Shown here one piece after another: positions 1 through 11,438 of a stretch of DNA of 64,000 nt (positions are counted from its first letter, which is position 1; each line of letters starts with the position of its first letter). The stretch is taken from the NCBI GenBank assembly GCA_030015575.1, contig JASDDO010000001.1, forward strand, positions 139,767,988 to 139,831,987, in the 5' to 3' direction. The notes beneath the pieces are model-generated. The model was not told the DNA's origin. It saw only the letters and a list, made by a program, of their open reading frames with translations, and searched no databases. Source of the stretch: Agapanthus africanus. Taxonomy: Eukaryota; Streptophyta; Magnoliopsida; Asparagales; Amaryllidaceae. A program made the translations under genes and the position numbers.

Positions 1-1379
1 CATCATCTACCTATTCTCTCAATTCCGCTACAAGCGGAGATTTCACTCAAACATCATGAAAAAGGAAAGAATCAAGAATCGGTAACTTTTCATAATGCAA
101 GAATGTAAAGAAAAAAAAGATTTATAATATTCACCTTTATTAATCGACGATTAGGTATAATTCACTCAACTCGAGGTTACAAGATTTGAGGAGGTAACTA
201 GATCCGGCGAAATTAGTTTCGCATCGATCTTCTTGAGTCGCTGATCTTCGTGGATCTCTTTCTCGAATGAAGATTGGCGTTGCTTCAAAGGCTTGCTTGA
301 GACGCTTCTCGATGGATCTTGATTTGGCTTTGGAATTGGATTTGGGTTAGGGTTTTGGATCACAAGTTGTTTCACTCAACTTGTGCAAATTTGGCTCAAT
401 ATTCAACAACTCAATTAATGAAAAACTCAACAACCTCTTCAATGAAGCCCTAGGTCTCTTTTTATAGTTTTCCCTTTAGCTTCCCTTAGAAGCTAGGTCA
501 TCCTTCCCTTGGAAACTTGGTTGTTATGAGGCTTGCATAGGAAGCTAGGTAGAAGTTTCTAGATTAAGGTAGTTAGCTAGCTTGCATAAGAAGCCTTTTT
601 GTTGGAGGGAAACTTCTAGATATTTGAAACGTCTTGAAGAAGTTTGGCCGTTATATGAAAGCCTCTGAAACAAATACCAACCGCCGACGAGTCGACTCGG
701 CCATGGATCCACGGCGGATCGGCCTGACGCGGCCGCGGATCCACGGCCGTTTGGTAGAGTTGCTGCATGAAAATTTCTGTATTGTTTCTTGTTGTCTTCA
801 TGGTTGTTTCCTGATGTCTGGAATCTTATAATTCTTTCTAATTTACTGCCAGATCTCAAGTCTTGGACTTGATGCATTTTATCAACACTTTTATGATTCC
901 GGCTCTTTAACCTGGAAAATTTCCTGCACACAATCTCGAGACAAGTGTATAGATCATGCGAATAGTAATAAACACTTAATTTCCCTTTAGAATGTCGATT
1001 ATAACTATAACACAGGTTATTTGGTATTTTCCATATGAATTCATAATCTCTGTTATAATTACAATAAACACCTATATATGACCAATAAGAGTAGGGAAAT
1101 TAACGTGTTGAGAATGCACTATTTTCGACTGATCAGAGCCCATAAGGGACATGATTTAGAGATTGTTTTTATTAGATCTTGATTTGTTTCTGCTATATGC
1201 ATTTCTTGATTTTATTTACTATAGCAGATGGACATGTATTAGCTAGATTTTATTTTACTGTTCTTGATATCTAATTGACAGCCGTAATATGACAATGGAG
1301 GGATTATTCCTAATCATAGATAGCATGGTTGGCTCTGTCATGTACCATGTTTACATATTTTGGGAAGCGGGGCGTGACA
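1..1379. mobile_element. Degraded gypsy-like LTR remnant
   Basis: No gene is recognised here. The last 120 bases end in a block (GAAGCGGGGCGTGACA) that recurs in diverged form at 6160-6181, so both look like 3' ends of related LTRs ending in TGACA. A GC-rich patch at 690-750 holds two near-copies of a GGATCCACGGC motif inside short palindromes. Open frames on both strands are short and match no family I know. The left part could be another repeat or plain intergenic DNA. Confidence 0.35.
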
Positions 1380-3000
1380 CCGGCTCATACACTCATCATC
1401 GGTAATTTCCATCCTACGTACACATTAGAAATTGCTATGTCGCTGTATTGCTTTCTAACTTGTAGAATTATAGTTATTGTTTAGTACTCATTACCGTACA
1501 CATTAGTTCAGATATTGCACTTCCTTACCTAGTTACACGACATGCTTATATGAAAACATTGCTATACCTTGCAGTACTGATATGTACCTGTACTTATTGT
1601 TCCATTATAGTTACATGCTTATGAGATTCTATTTTCGTGAATTTTCTGGATTTGAGAAACCGCAAATATATATTTTTTAAAGTTTTACGATTGTTTTAAA
1701 AACGCAGTTTCTCTTGATATGATATTTCGACGTCCACTATGAGTTTTCTCAGTGCTGAGTTATGATGATTACCCGATTCAAGGAGTGAGGAGTCACCGTC
1801 TTCGGGTACATGGTAGACCCGGTACGGTATCCCGAGACAAGAAGATCGTATAGAAAGGCGTTGTGCCCGGCAGGGGAGCACCATCTACCGGTGATAGTAC
1901 CAGACTCGGTGGATATCTAGAGGATACCGACCGGAGTGATATGAGACAGATGGATATGAGGACCGATCTGATGAGACGGTGCCTGAGATATGAGGATTTA
2001 CGTGTCGATCTTAGACACGGGCTTTGTGATGATTTCGAGTGTCGATACTGGGCATTCAGGTTTTATGATGATTTGATGTGTCATTGATGGACATATGTTG
2101 GATGATACACGTATAAACATACGTATGACACAGATGACTTGGTACTATATATTGATTCATGCACGACATTGTTATTATTACACATATGTATACACGATCA
2201 TCCTAGATACCACACAGTATGATATTATTATATTACAGTATGACCTAGGAGATCGTTGTACATTTGATTTCTACCTGATGATATATTCTACTCACGAGTT
2301 GGCAACTCAACCCCGTTGTGCTATAGTTTTCTTGCAGGGTCGACTGCTCGGATTTAGTAGCGGCTTGCTGGCACGTTGCTTATTTTTAGGTGATTTGTAT
2401 TGGTAGGTGGGTTATAATATAGAGCGTAACCACTGTTGTATATTCATTACTCATTTGTATCTAGTTAAAAACTCCATCAACTAGATTATGCATATTTGGT
2501 AGACTTAGGAAACCGAGATTTGTATATTCTTTAAGATTTAGAGCGAGATGTGTATATTATTCTTTATTTGGGGTTCGATGATGCTTTGGTTTCTTTACCT
2601 TCTTTTCTGTGTTTGATTTTCGTCTTGGGCATCGTATATTTCATTTTGCGTGGCTGTTTATGTCGATTGGCGAAGAGCTAGCTCCCGCTTGGGGATACTA
2701 TATTATACTTGTTATGTACTGGTTTTGGATTGAAATTTACAAAGGAGGTGCTGCCCAAATTTCAAATGACGAAAACGTTTTCAAATTATAGCACATATTT
2801 CACTTGCATTTTAAACGAACTTTACATATATTTTAAAAGGAGAACTTGATTTCAATTATACCCCCTTTTCAAAACTCCACCTCTGCTATTTTATTAAAAA
2901 GGTTTAGATTTCTGGGTTTCGACTTACTTGGGTTAAGGTAGGGTCTTATAGACTTCACGTGATTCAAGTGTCGGTCACATGCAATTCTCGGGTCGTGACA
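1380..3000. mobile_element. Degraded gypsy-like LTR remnant ending GGGTCGTGACA
   Basis: This AT-rich stretch ends exactly at 3000 in CTCGGGTCGTGACA, an ending typical of plant Ty3-gypsy LTRs. A segment near 1795-1890 (paired ACC/GGT and CCCGAGAC words) resembles one at 22690-22760. No coding domain is visible. The next 188 bases (3001-3188) hold nothing I can name. Confidence 0.35.
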
Positions 3001-3188
3001 TTCCCACTCAGAGATATTATCGTGATTATTTATGATTCTTATCCATAACCTGTCCAGTCAGCATTCGTAATTAGTGATTGTGTTTTATTGTCATGATTAA
3101 GCTTAGAAACGTGGGGGATTGGGGAAATTGAAAAGTGGAATTTGGATCCGGATTCTGGGAGATTTTAGTGTTAGAGGTGTAAGTTCGT

Positions 3189-5351
3189 TGTGCTCGCGTC
3201 GTAATACACACGGCCAAGGCGGAACAAAAAAACAATAAATTTTATGCAAGCACAATCGATTAAAATCCCAAACAATCATCCAAACACTAAACTAGCATAA
3301 TCAAGAGAGCTAATCTATGAGTTTAGGGGATACAACTTTTGTAGCGTGTCCACCCAATCGTGGAAGACCTGAGCTAAACTCCGTCGCCTCCGGATTGAGC
3401 TTGCAAGCTGATCTCCTCGCCGAAGATGATCCACATCAAGGAAACCCCAACTCAAGCTTCATCTCCACCACTAGAATGAACTTTGTGAAGAAACTTAATC
3501 TAATGGTTTGCTAATCCACTAGATTAAGTGATGTAGTTAGCTCACCATTATTTCTCTCAAGATTTTTACTCTCTACTAAATGAAGAAGAAGAGAAGGAGA
3601 GATAATGTGTATATGTGAATGAGGAGGAATGAGAATGAAAGCGTAGTTTTGTGAAAAACATTTTCCCTTTTAAAAAATTTGCAACCATACTCATTCTCCA
3701 TACATCCTACTATTCTAACATGCCACATTTTCCTTTCCTTTTTCTTTCTCATTAAATAGAAAATGATGTGTCCCTATTCTAGATGTTTTAATTCATTTGT
3801 CAAATAAATACAAACATCTAGTATGCGTATCATATACATATAAACCTGTATTTGTATCAAATACAAAATACGTATGAGAGAGAAATATAAAGTGAGCATA
3901 ATACTAGAATATATATATATATATGTATATATCCAATATACATTATATTATTAAATCAAAACTTGATTTAATAATCCGGTTTAAACCTAAATCGGCAAGT
4001 ATTAAAAACGTCCGATTAACATACATTTATCTTATACACATATTTAATCGAACTCCCACACATATCGCCATACGCGCACTATATCATTTTGCCTGAGCGG
4101 GAGAAACCTCTGTGTTGGACTCTAAACACTCAATCAATACACGGGCAGTAGGTTAGGATCATATCCGATTGATCTAAAATACTTTCAGATCAATCCCCTC
4201 ATGGGTTAACCTACAAGCACGTCAGCGGTACTAGCTGTACGTAACGGCTACCCAGGTATTAATCAAAAGAAAGGTCGACAAGCAAACTTGTTCGAACGCA
4301 ATCAGAGCCTATCAGTGACAGTCATCATACAGTCCGGTCTCTTCATAAAAAATTGTCGCATACCAGGTCTGGGGGGTGGAATCTGTCAGACCCCCAATAT
4401 CCCAATAAGCCATCCAGGCATTGGACTCATAACCATCAAAGATACAACCGATAACACTTATTAGTTACTTATCAGTTTATCTCAACCGCCGTGGCCGCAT
4501 GCTTCTGGTTATAGTCATATCTCGCATAGCACGACATCGACTCCCTATACCGGGAGAGATGAATCTCCTCGACCGCTCACCGCCTCCATGTGCTTCGGGA
4601 TTGTACCCAACTAAAACCTGTTTGCATAAATCTTTAAAACCTTGGTGGGGTAGCAATCAAAGTACAGTGGGAACATACACAAGACACTATAGTGATCTCA
4701 GGTCAAGGGACTACCCTATACTCATGTCACCAGAGAACTGCTATCTGTATAATACCATCCATGAGTTCTTGGTGACTCCGTCAGTTAAACTCATTCACCA
4801 ATGATAACCTGTACACCATCCTCAGTGTCAAACACCAATAGCTGCAGGACCAGTTATCGCCCTCCAACTGGGTCAGGAAATATATGCACTAGTCTAATCT
4901 AGAGTACCGATGCCCTGTGTCGATACTCCTATGACTAAGGACATTTAAGTATCCGAGCTAGTAGCAGAGTCTATTCGAAAGTGACACACAAACTTATAGG
5001 GCGATAATGTTCAGGCAAAGATTCGTAAGCTGATGAAAAAAAGAGCCTTAGTAAGTCACCTTCCAAGAATACTTCCACGAGGAGGTCCTTCAGAAACTTT
5101 TTATATTCATATGTAGCCCATGGATTATCCAGGCCCCACTATTATGATCTCCATCATAATCCTGGTAATCCAGCAAAGTTTCTATAGATTTTATCATCAT
5201 GAATTAGCGATACGTAATAGCAAGTAAAGCATATACACACGAATGATAAAGACAAACCAGATAATATACTATCATATCGAACAAGATTGTTCTATCTCTA
5301 TAGATCCTTCTATAATTACAATAATTGCCATGAGGGCACCTTTATCCAACA
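3189..5351 (-). mobile_element. Copia LTR K (solo or truncated)
   Basis: On the minus strand this starts TGTTGGATAAAGG at 5351 and ends near 3189 in GAGCACA. It aligns along its length with the LTRs starting at 7232 and 20467; for example the block at 4340-4400 matches 19404-19450 and 21270-21310. Its length of about 2.16 kb equals that of the LTR at 20467-22627. No primer site or polypurine tract adjoins it and the 5 bp flanks (TTCGT, AGAGA) do not match, so it is a solo LTR with decayed ends or a fragment. The left edge is the less certain. Confidence 0.7.
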
Positions 5352-6181
5352 AGAGATTGGCTAGTCGAAATGCTCAGTTGACATTGGGGTGGTGTGCTGG
5401 ACATCACCCACCATAATAGTGATGTGTAGGATTTTGCTTAGTCAGCACGACTTGGGATTAGCTCTGGGCACAGTGGGCCATGGTCTCGGGTATAACGGGA
5501 TATCACCAGGTTCAAGAATACTTTCCACCAATCAATTTTAAATTTACGCAACACTAGCCAAGGCTTAGCGTTAGTGACATTTAGGACCCAACCTAACGTG
5601 ATAATATGCATATTTTATTGTTACTGTACCCTTATTCGTATGTGCATGTGGGCATTCACGACATTTGCATTTTATGTGATCATGCACACTTTACGTTTAA
5701 GTACGTTGTTGGGTGTTCTGACACCCCTGGGATTTTCCACCTCAGGTTTAGAGACGGACCCACCGACAGAGTAAGACCAAGGATACTTTCAGGAGCTAGC
5801 TGAAGAGCAGTAGTTTATTATAGGTTCTTTTATTTTTGTTTTAGTCGTATTTAGTATGTGAGCCCCTCGTGGGATGTAGGACTTATGCAGTCCATTTTTT
5901 TCAGGATCTTGTATTTCCTTATATAAACATATTGTTATTCCATGGATATTTATTTGAATCTATTGTCATTTTGGTGGACCCCATATTTGTACTTCGTATT
6001 GCTTATACAGCATGATTATTAGTGTTATCCCTTTTGTTTATTGGTGTACATCATTATCATTATTGTTTACAGGTATAGTTTAGAAGCCATAGCGTGACTA
6101 CGGAAGGATCTTTCCTCACAATAGGAGCATGGCCGATCTTCGTTACTCTCAGTATTTCCGTACTTTTGGAAGCGAGGCATG
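5352..6181 (+). mobile_element. Degraded gypsy-like LTR remnant
   Basis: The segment from about 5700 resembles an LTR 3' half: a GACACCCCTGGGATTTT block, a T-rich stretch, then an end (TTTTGGAAGCGAGGCATGATA) matching 1356-1379. Nothing in 5352-5570 could be assigned. Open frames at 5574-5803 are short and without a recognisable domain. Confidence 0.35.
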
Positions 6182-6251
6182 ATAATTATTACCCATATGA
6201 ACTTTGTTCTTAAGCTAGTCAACAACACAGATTGGGTTACGACCATTCTTA

Positions 6252-6555
6252 CACTACTCGAAACTATATATATTAGCGACCGTACAAAATGGTCTCTAAT
6301 ACATTGGGCACAGTCGCTAATATATATTAGCGACCGTCAGATTTTTATACGGTCGCTAATAACTCGGTCGCTGAAACATCAATCGCTGATAACGGTATTA
6401 GCGACCGTATAACGAACGATCTCTAATACAGCCAGTCGCTGATACATATCCGCGACCGTCTCATACGGTCGTTGATACGTACACGTGGACCTTCCACGCA
6501 GGAGTTTAAACGGTCAATAATACGTATTAGCGACCGTTTATACTCCCACGTGGAA
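6252..6555 (+). mobile_element. CACTA-like transposon terminus with subterminal repeats
   Basis: The segment starts CACTACTCGAAA after a possible 3 bp target TTA. It holds about ten copies, in both orientations, of a 10-13 bp word around TTAGCGACCGT / ACGGTCGCTAA. A CACTA start followed by such arrays is the hallmark of En/Spm (CACTA) ends. I found neither the opposite terminus nor transposase. The next 300 bases (6556-6860) are AT-rich and unassigned and may be the element's interior. Confidence 0.55.
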
Positions 6556-6860
6556 AAAAAGTGCAGCAGCAGAGAAAATTAGCAGCTCCAAATTCTTCAA
6601 TCATATTACACAATGTTTGATAAGCTTAACATATGAATCCATGTTTATGCATAATTCACCTAAAATGAAATAGCATCCACTGTTTGATATATAATTCAAG
6701 AACTGAACCACTATTTCATTAATATTTCAAACACGGACAGCAAAAGGAATATCTACATCCAAAAATCAAAATCTTATAACTATCAATTACAATTCAATTA
6801 AAACCCCCAAGTTCTTCAATCAAAAAGACCCAATTCATGATAGCAAGTTCATGATAGCTA

Positions 6861-6959
6861 GAACCGGTGGGGCTTCTTCATGCCGCCGGTGGCTGGGGCA
6901 GACTTGCGTGCAGCCTTGGTTACCAGCTGCTTGCGCGGAGCTTTGCCGCCGGTGGACTT
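6861..6959 (-). pseudogene. Histone H3.1 N-terminal tail fragment
   Basis: Thirty-three uninterrupted codons read on the minus strand as histone H3 residues 9 to 41, from [12 protein letters not shown] to KKPHRF, with two changes (A21V, V35M). Histone H3 forms the nucleosome core with H4, and its tail is modified at K9, S10, K14, K18, K23, K27, S28 and K36, all still encoded here. Alanine at 31 and phenylalanine at 41 are the plant H3.1 (replication-dependent) signature; H3.3 has T31 and Y41. A stop follows F41 directly and the remaining two thirds of H3 is absent. Codons 1-8 are lost or scrambled (6960-6981). GC content is far above the surroundings. It lies 300 bases from the CACTA-like end and just before the copia 3' end, so it is probably a captured gene fragment and not a working gene. 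Confidence 0.85.
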
Positions 6960-7026
6960 GCACACGATGGCTGGGGTACGTTTGGGGATTTGATGGGTGA
7001 ATTTTAGGGGAGGATTTGAGATGGTA

Positions 7027-7072
7027 TTTTTTATAAATTGAGGCGCGCGAATGAGGGGATTTGGACCATTGG
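7027..7072 (-). promoter_or_regulatory. Possible captured histone H3 promoter
   Basis: Reading toward the H3 fragment, a CCAATGG box (7066-7072), a GCGCGC stretch (7042-7048) and a TATAAAAAA box (about 7027-7036) lie in promoter-like order. The TATA box is 50-60 nt before the expected H3 start. This suggests promoter and 5' leader were captured with the coding start. Activity cannot be judged. Confidence 0.4.
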
Positions 7073-7216
7073 ATTGTGGTGAAATGGACGGATAAGATTT
7101 CTATTTCTCAAACACGGATGTTCATAAACACAGTTTGCGAAACAAATTAGTAGAGAAGTTGGATGTTCGTTAGCGCACGAGATGTGGGTATGCGATACCG
7201 CAATAATATGCCTTAA

Positions 7217-7231
7217 GTTCAAGTAGGAGAT
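7217..7231 (+). other. Copia H polypurine tract
   Basis: GTTCAAGTAGGAGAT directly precedes the LTR start TGTTGG at 7232, matching the usual copia polypurine tract and LTR junction where plus-strand DNA synthesis is primed. The 80 bases before it resemble the C-terminal end of a copia polyprotein. It fixes element H as plus strand with the 3' LTR to the right. Confidence 0.7.
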
Positions 7232-8031
7232 TGTTGGATATAGTGCACTCAAGGCAATTATTGTAATTATAGGTAGGCGATTATGATAATTGAAGGAGGA
7301 CCTATACAGGCAGACAACCTTACTCAAGATAATAGTATGTTATCTGGTTTGTTTTTATCATTATATGTATACGTTTTACTTATTATTACATGTCGAGCCC
7401 GTATGATTTTTGGTTGACTGCCAGTATTATGACGGCGATCATATACGTGAGAGCTGGATAGTCCATAAGCGCATCCTTAAATAACCCTAGTCGAGAGAAT
7501 ATCGAGACTGGGCATCGATATTCTGGAGTAGACTAGTGTATACGTCTCTAGACCTCGACGAGGGACGGTGGCTGGTGCCATTGGTGTATTGTTACCTAAG
7601 ATAGTATACAGGTGCTCACTGGAGGTGAGTATACTGGACGGACTCGCTAAGAACTTCTATATGGTATTATATCTATCGTCAAATAGCAGTTCTCTAGTGA
7701 TATGAGTACAGGTTAGCTTTTGACCTGAGATCGTCATTTGTCTCGTGTGAGTTCCCACTGTACTCAGATTACTACCCTACCATGGCTCAAAGGAGTCATG
7801 CAAATAAGTTTTAGTTGGGTACAGTCCCAAGACACATGGAGATAGGAAGCGATTATCAGGGATCTTGTCTCCTGGTATTAGGAGTCGATATTGCATTATG
7901 TTCGGTTTGCCATCAGCATAAATCTCTGGCCAGGATAGATAAGATTTACTGATAGGAGTTCAGTAGTTTCTCTGTGGGTGATGAGCTTGACTTCGGCATG
8001 ACTTATCGGGTTATTAGGAATCTGAGGTTAT
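7232..8031 (+). mobile_element. Copia H 3' LTR, left part
   Basis: Starts TGTTGGATATAGTGC right after the polypurine tract and aligns with copia LTRs K, E, F and G. It is cut at 8031 by solo LTR B. The last five bases GTTAT (8027-8031) are the target-site duplicate, repeated at 19399-19403. The LTR resumes at 19404. Confidence 0.78.
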
Positions 8032-8084
8032 TGTTTCCTTATAAAAATTCAAAAGAAGAAGGAAAGGGAAAATTCCCCACTAAT

Positions 8085-8415
8085 GGAAGTATCACGTGTG
8101 AGCATGTGATCATCAATCCCTTACAAAGAGACTCAGAGAGGGAAAAGGAGAAAGTTCCTGCTAGTGGAGCATCACGTGCAAGCACGTAATGTATCTGTAT
8201 GCAGAATAGGCAGCTCCGTTTAAAAGGTGGCAACTAAAGCCTCACGTGCAAGAACGCGATCATCTTTTCACACAAAACGTGTGGGACTCAGTTATAAAAA
8301 AACAAAGAACAAAGAGGCTCACGTGTTACCACGTGATGCCTTGCCTCTGTTGGACTCCTGCATGCAAACAAACTAAATTAATTCTGTGAGGGATCACGTG
8401 GTACACGTGATGGCT
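8085..8415 (+). repeat. Paired G-box array (upstream part of LTR B)
   Basis: Five units of the form TCACGTG-N3/4-CACGTGA lie here, near 8094, 8169, 8241, 8319 and 8393, some with one arm decayed. Each arm is itself the palindrome CACGTG, the plant G-box bound by bHLH and bZIP factors, and each pair can also fold as a hairpin. They sit upstream of the LTR TATA box. Confidence 0.7.
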
Positions 8416-8499
8416 CCTATGCTTTCTGAACAGATAGAATTAAATTCTAAACAAAGGGATCAAAAGCACTACTTTGAAAAATATTTCCTTGGATCTTTC

Positions 8500-8760
8500 T
8501 AAACAAGAAAGATTGCACTCTGTAAAGTAGAGCACCGTTGGATTAAAAATCCAATGGTGATTAAAAATCACCAATCTACAGAAAGATTCTGTGCAAGGAA
8601 ATATATTCCTAAATTTTCCAGGAATAACAAAAGAAATATCTTCTGTAAAATAGAAGTCTTTGGATTAAAAATCCAACGGTGAATAAAATTCACTGAGTGA
8701 TCTAAAAGATCATGTTGGTTATAAAATCAATCAAAATCTCTCAATGAGAGATTTGCTAAA
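8500..8760 (+). repeat. Train of short hairpins in LTR B
   Basis: Consecutive perfect palindromes with A-rich loops: TTGGATT/AATCCAA, GGTGATT/AATCACC, TTGGATT/AATCCAA again, TGATCT/AGATCA and AATCTCT/AGAGATT. Stem sequences differ but both arms change together. The same train occurs in C at 23880-24080 and 37100-37320 and in D at 45120-45300. Confidence 0.6.
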
Positions 8761-8782
8761 CAAATTGATTTTTTTCTTTCTC

Positions 8783-8792
8783 CTATAAATAG
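8783..8792 (+). promoter_or_regulatory. LTR B TATA box in a palindrome
   Basis: CTATAAATAG lies inside a perfect inverted repeat (CTCCTA-TAAA-TAGGAG), followed by a purine-rich leader. The identical palindrome occurs in both C LTRs (23826-23841, 37070-37085), which supports it as the LTR core promoter. Confidence 0.55.
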
Positions 8793-8954
8793 GAGCCAAG
8801 AAGGAGAAAAAGAGAGGGAGAAGGAGAGAGAAAAACCCCCTTGAAAGCAAAAAAAGAAAAGAAAAGAAAAGAAAAGAGAATTTAATTCTCCAGAGAAAAG
8901 AAGATCTCTTCAAAGAAAAAAAGAAACTCTAGGTAAGAGAAGCAAGGAGATCAC

Positions 8955-10596
8955 TGTAGGGTCTTTTTCGTCACCCCATTGAAATGGGAAAGCGCGCGCA
9001 CTTGTCAAGCGTACTACAAATTCCCCCTGCCTAGGGTAGTCCGGGGTTTATTGATTGTGGGGATCCGAATCTTCGGCAGCCGTGGACTAAGCTGCCGTTA
9101 ATTACCCCTCGCCTTTAGAGCGAGGAAACCTCCAATTGACGGGTTAAACCGGTCATGCGAACTCAATGTGCAGTGTACGTGTGTTTTGTTTTGGAGGGGG
9201 TTTTGGATATATCGGGGGCCCCGCAGAGTTTTTATGGGGGTCCCGCTACCCGGATAGCGGGCTGGGGGTCAAGGGGGCTAGCAGCCCCCTTGCGGGGTGC
9301 GGGGAAGCGCCCCGGCCTAAATTATTTTAGAGAGATAGTGTTGTAGAGTATGTGTGTGCGTGTGTATATACATATATATAAAATAAAAAAAAAGGGAAAG
9401 GGCATCCAAAGGATGCGTGGGAAAAAGCGCCAGCACTTTGGGTGCTCGCGCTTTGAGCGCAAGAACGCTAGATCGCTAGCGCTTTGAGCACTAGCGCCCC
9501 ACGTGCCAAGCACGTGGGCGCTCGGGCGCTAGCGCTTTGGGTGCTAGCGCCCCACGTGTCAGCACGTGGGCGCTCGGGCGCTAGCGCTCTGGGCGCTAGC
9601 GCTCTGAGCGCAAGAGCGCTAGCGCCCCATGTGTCAGTACGTGGGCGCTCGGGCGCTAGCGCTTTAGGCGCTAGCGCTCTAAGCGTAAGAGCGCTAGCGC
9701 TTTGAGAGCTAGCGCCCCACGTGTTAGCACGTGGGCATTCGGGCACTAGCGCTTTGGACTCTAGCGCTTTGGGCACTAGCGCCCTACGTGTCAGCACGTG
9801 GGCGCTCAGGAGGCAAAAGGGATTTGGTCCCTGCAATGGGAGTTGTACTCCCAGAAAGGAGCACTTATTATTTTGTGTGTGTGTGTGCGTGCGTGTGTGT
9901 GTGTGAGGAGTTAAACTCCTATGATGTTTTGAAGCTGATGAAGGGCTTCTCCCCTTGAGCCCTAGTTCTTCCCCAAAGTGGGGTTTCTGGAGATGGGTCT
10001 CCTTCTTCTTCCATTGTTGGCCGGACCTTCAAGATCAAGAAATATGAGATTTTAAAAATCTCCCCTTTCTGAGATCTGATGGAAGATCTGAGTTCCCCTT
10101 TATGGGTTTTGTGGTGAAAAACTATTTAGTTTTATAAAAGGAAGAGTAAAACTCTTGATTTAATTCAAAAGAAAGAAAAAGGTTTTAGAACCTTGAGGAA
10201 GGAGAAGATCAAAGATCTTGATGATTTTTCTTAGAGAGAGAAAAAGTTCTTGAGATATTTTCATTATCTTGGCCTTTATAGGCTATACACTTTACATATA
10301 GCCCCTTGGGCTTTACAAAAATGGCATTTTGGCCATCCCATGGCTCATGTGCCATTTCTTTTTGCACATAAGCCATGCGCTTTACAAAAATTTGGCTCTA
10401 TGCCCATTCATGCATAAAAAATTAGATAAAAATTATTTATTACATGATTTCATTTGGGGCATAGAGGAGGGCCGGCCGCTTCATGTTCGGACTTGACCTG
10501 GGCATGGACCCACTTGATCCGGGCTTGGGCCCACTTGGCTTGGGGTTGACCTTGACTTTGACTTGGTCAACCGAGGTGCAATTTTCGACCGCAACA
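8955..10596 (-). mobile_element. Element A 3' LTR
   Basis: 1642 bp direct repeat of 16015-17512. On the element strand it starts TGTTGCGGTCGAAAATTGC and ends CCTACA. It is longer than its partner mainly because of the palindromic array at 9436-9812. Many scattered differences from the 5' LTR mean the insertion is not recent. Open frames inside (Ala/Leu-rich) are products of the repeat. Confidence 0.88.
9436..9812. repeat. Palindromic G-box / GCGCTAGCGC array in LTR A
   Basis: Tandem units of roughly 60-80 bp combine paired G-boxes (CACGTG-N4/5-CACGTG) with the palindrome GCGCTAGCGC and linker words such as GCTTTGGGC. About five G-box pairs are present. The matching array in the other LTR (16482-16738) is 120 bp shorter, so unit number changed after or during insertion. 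Confidence 0.75.
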
Positions 10597-10610
10597 AAGT
10601 GCCCCCATCA
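10597..10610 (-). other. Element A polypurine tract
   Basis: On the element strand TGATGGGGGCACTT directly abuts the 3' LTR start TGTTGCGG. A G-rich run at this place is the expected plus-strand primer. Confidence 0.7.
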
Positions 10611-10744
10611 ATAAATGCACACTACATATGTGGGTCGTGAGCATGAAATTGATGGATCTTCTTTCGCGTAGAGGCGACTTGCTCTGGTTCCCACTTTTTG
10701 GGATGCACTGCCCTTTTTACGACATGGACGGTCGACGCTTAACG

Positions 10745-11385
10745 GGTCTCCGAGACAGAGTGTCCATGGTAGACATTTCCCTGGCCCGGAGTGATTTAGT
10801 AGACGTGCCTCCGAGACGGAGTGTCGCTGGTTGACGTGTCCCCGAGATGGAGTGTCTGCTTGACTTTTCCCCGTTATGGAGTGTCGTTGTTGGACGTTTT
10901 CCTAAGACGGAGTGTCGCTGGTTGACGTGTCCCCGAGACGGAATGTCTGTGTTGGACGTTTCCCCGATGTAGAGTGTCGCTGGTTGACGTGTCCCCGAGA
11001 CAGAGTGTCTGCTTAACGTTTCCCCGTTACGGAGTGTCGTTGGTGGACGTTTTCCCGATGCGGAGTGTCTGTGTTGGACGTTTCCCCGATGTGGAGTGTC
11101 TGGTCGACATGTCCCCGGCAGGGAGTGTCTGTGTTGGACGTTTCCCCGAAACGGAGTGTCGCTGGTTGACGTTTCCCCGAGACGGAGTGTCTGCTTGACG
11201 TTTCCCTATTACGGAGTGTCATTGGTGGACGTTCCCCCGACGCGGAGTGTCGCTGGTCGACGTTTCCCCGTCATGGAGTGTCTGTTTGACGTTTCCCCAT
11301 TACAGAGTGTCATTGGTGGACGTTCCCCCGATGCGGAGTGTCGCTGGTCGACGTTTCCCCGGCATGGAGTGTTTGTTGTTTGACG
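10745..11385. repeat. 30 bp tandem repeat in element A
   Basis: About twenty units of 29-32 bp with core TGACGTTTCCCCGA-N-ACGGAGTGTC. Units alternate between a GCTGGTTGACG type and a CTGCTTGACG type, giving a higher-order period near 60 bp. Long open frames cross it in several frames on both strands because the unit lacks stops; they have no domain. Confidence 0.8.
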
Positions 11386-11438
11386 CAGAGGTCGATGTTC
11401 GAATTGGTTGGTTTGATTTGTTTGATTTGAGTTGACAT

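Larger units (their letters stand above)
8032..8954 (+). mobile_element. Gypsy solo LTR B, left part
   Basis: Starts TGTTTCC after target duplicate GTTAT. It is the reverse complement of the gypsy C LTR around 36900-37700 and shares the start of the D LTR at 44812. It is cut at 8954 by element A and continues at 17518. Both ends join uninterrupted copia H sequence, and no internal region is present, so this is a solo LTR left by recombination between two LTRs. Confidence 0.85.

Noticed and set aside
545-931. 128-codon minus-strand frame near the left edge
   Set aside because: No recognisable domain; it crosses a palindromic GC-rich patch and AT-rich repeat debris.
3184-5356. Target-site duplication around copia LTR K
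   Set aside because: Flanks TTCGT and AGAGA do not match, so I did not call it a clean solo LTR.
6556-7231. Second CACTA terminus enclosing the histone fragment
   Set aside because: No inverted CGAGTAGTG end or ACGGTCG subterminal repeats are present before the copia polypurine tract, so enclosure is unproven.
9468-9958. Ala/Leu-rich open frames on both strands
   Set aside because: Produced by the GCGCTAGCGC/CACGTG repeat in the A LTR; the frames are mirror images and the same artefact occurs at 16500-16830.
10628-11435. Repetitive open frames over 10628-11435
   Set aside because: Translation of the 30 bp minisatellite in several frames; no start context or domain.
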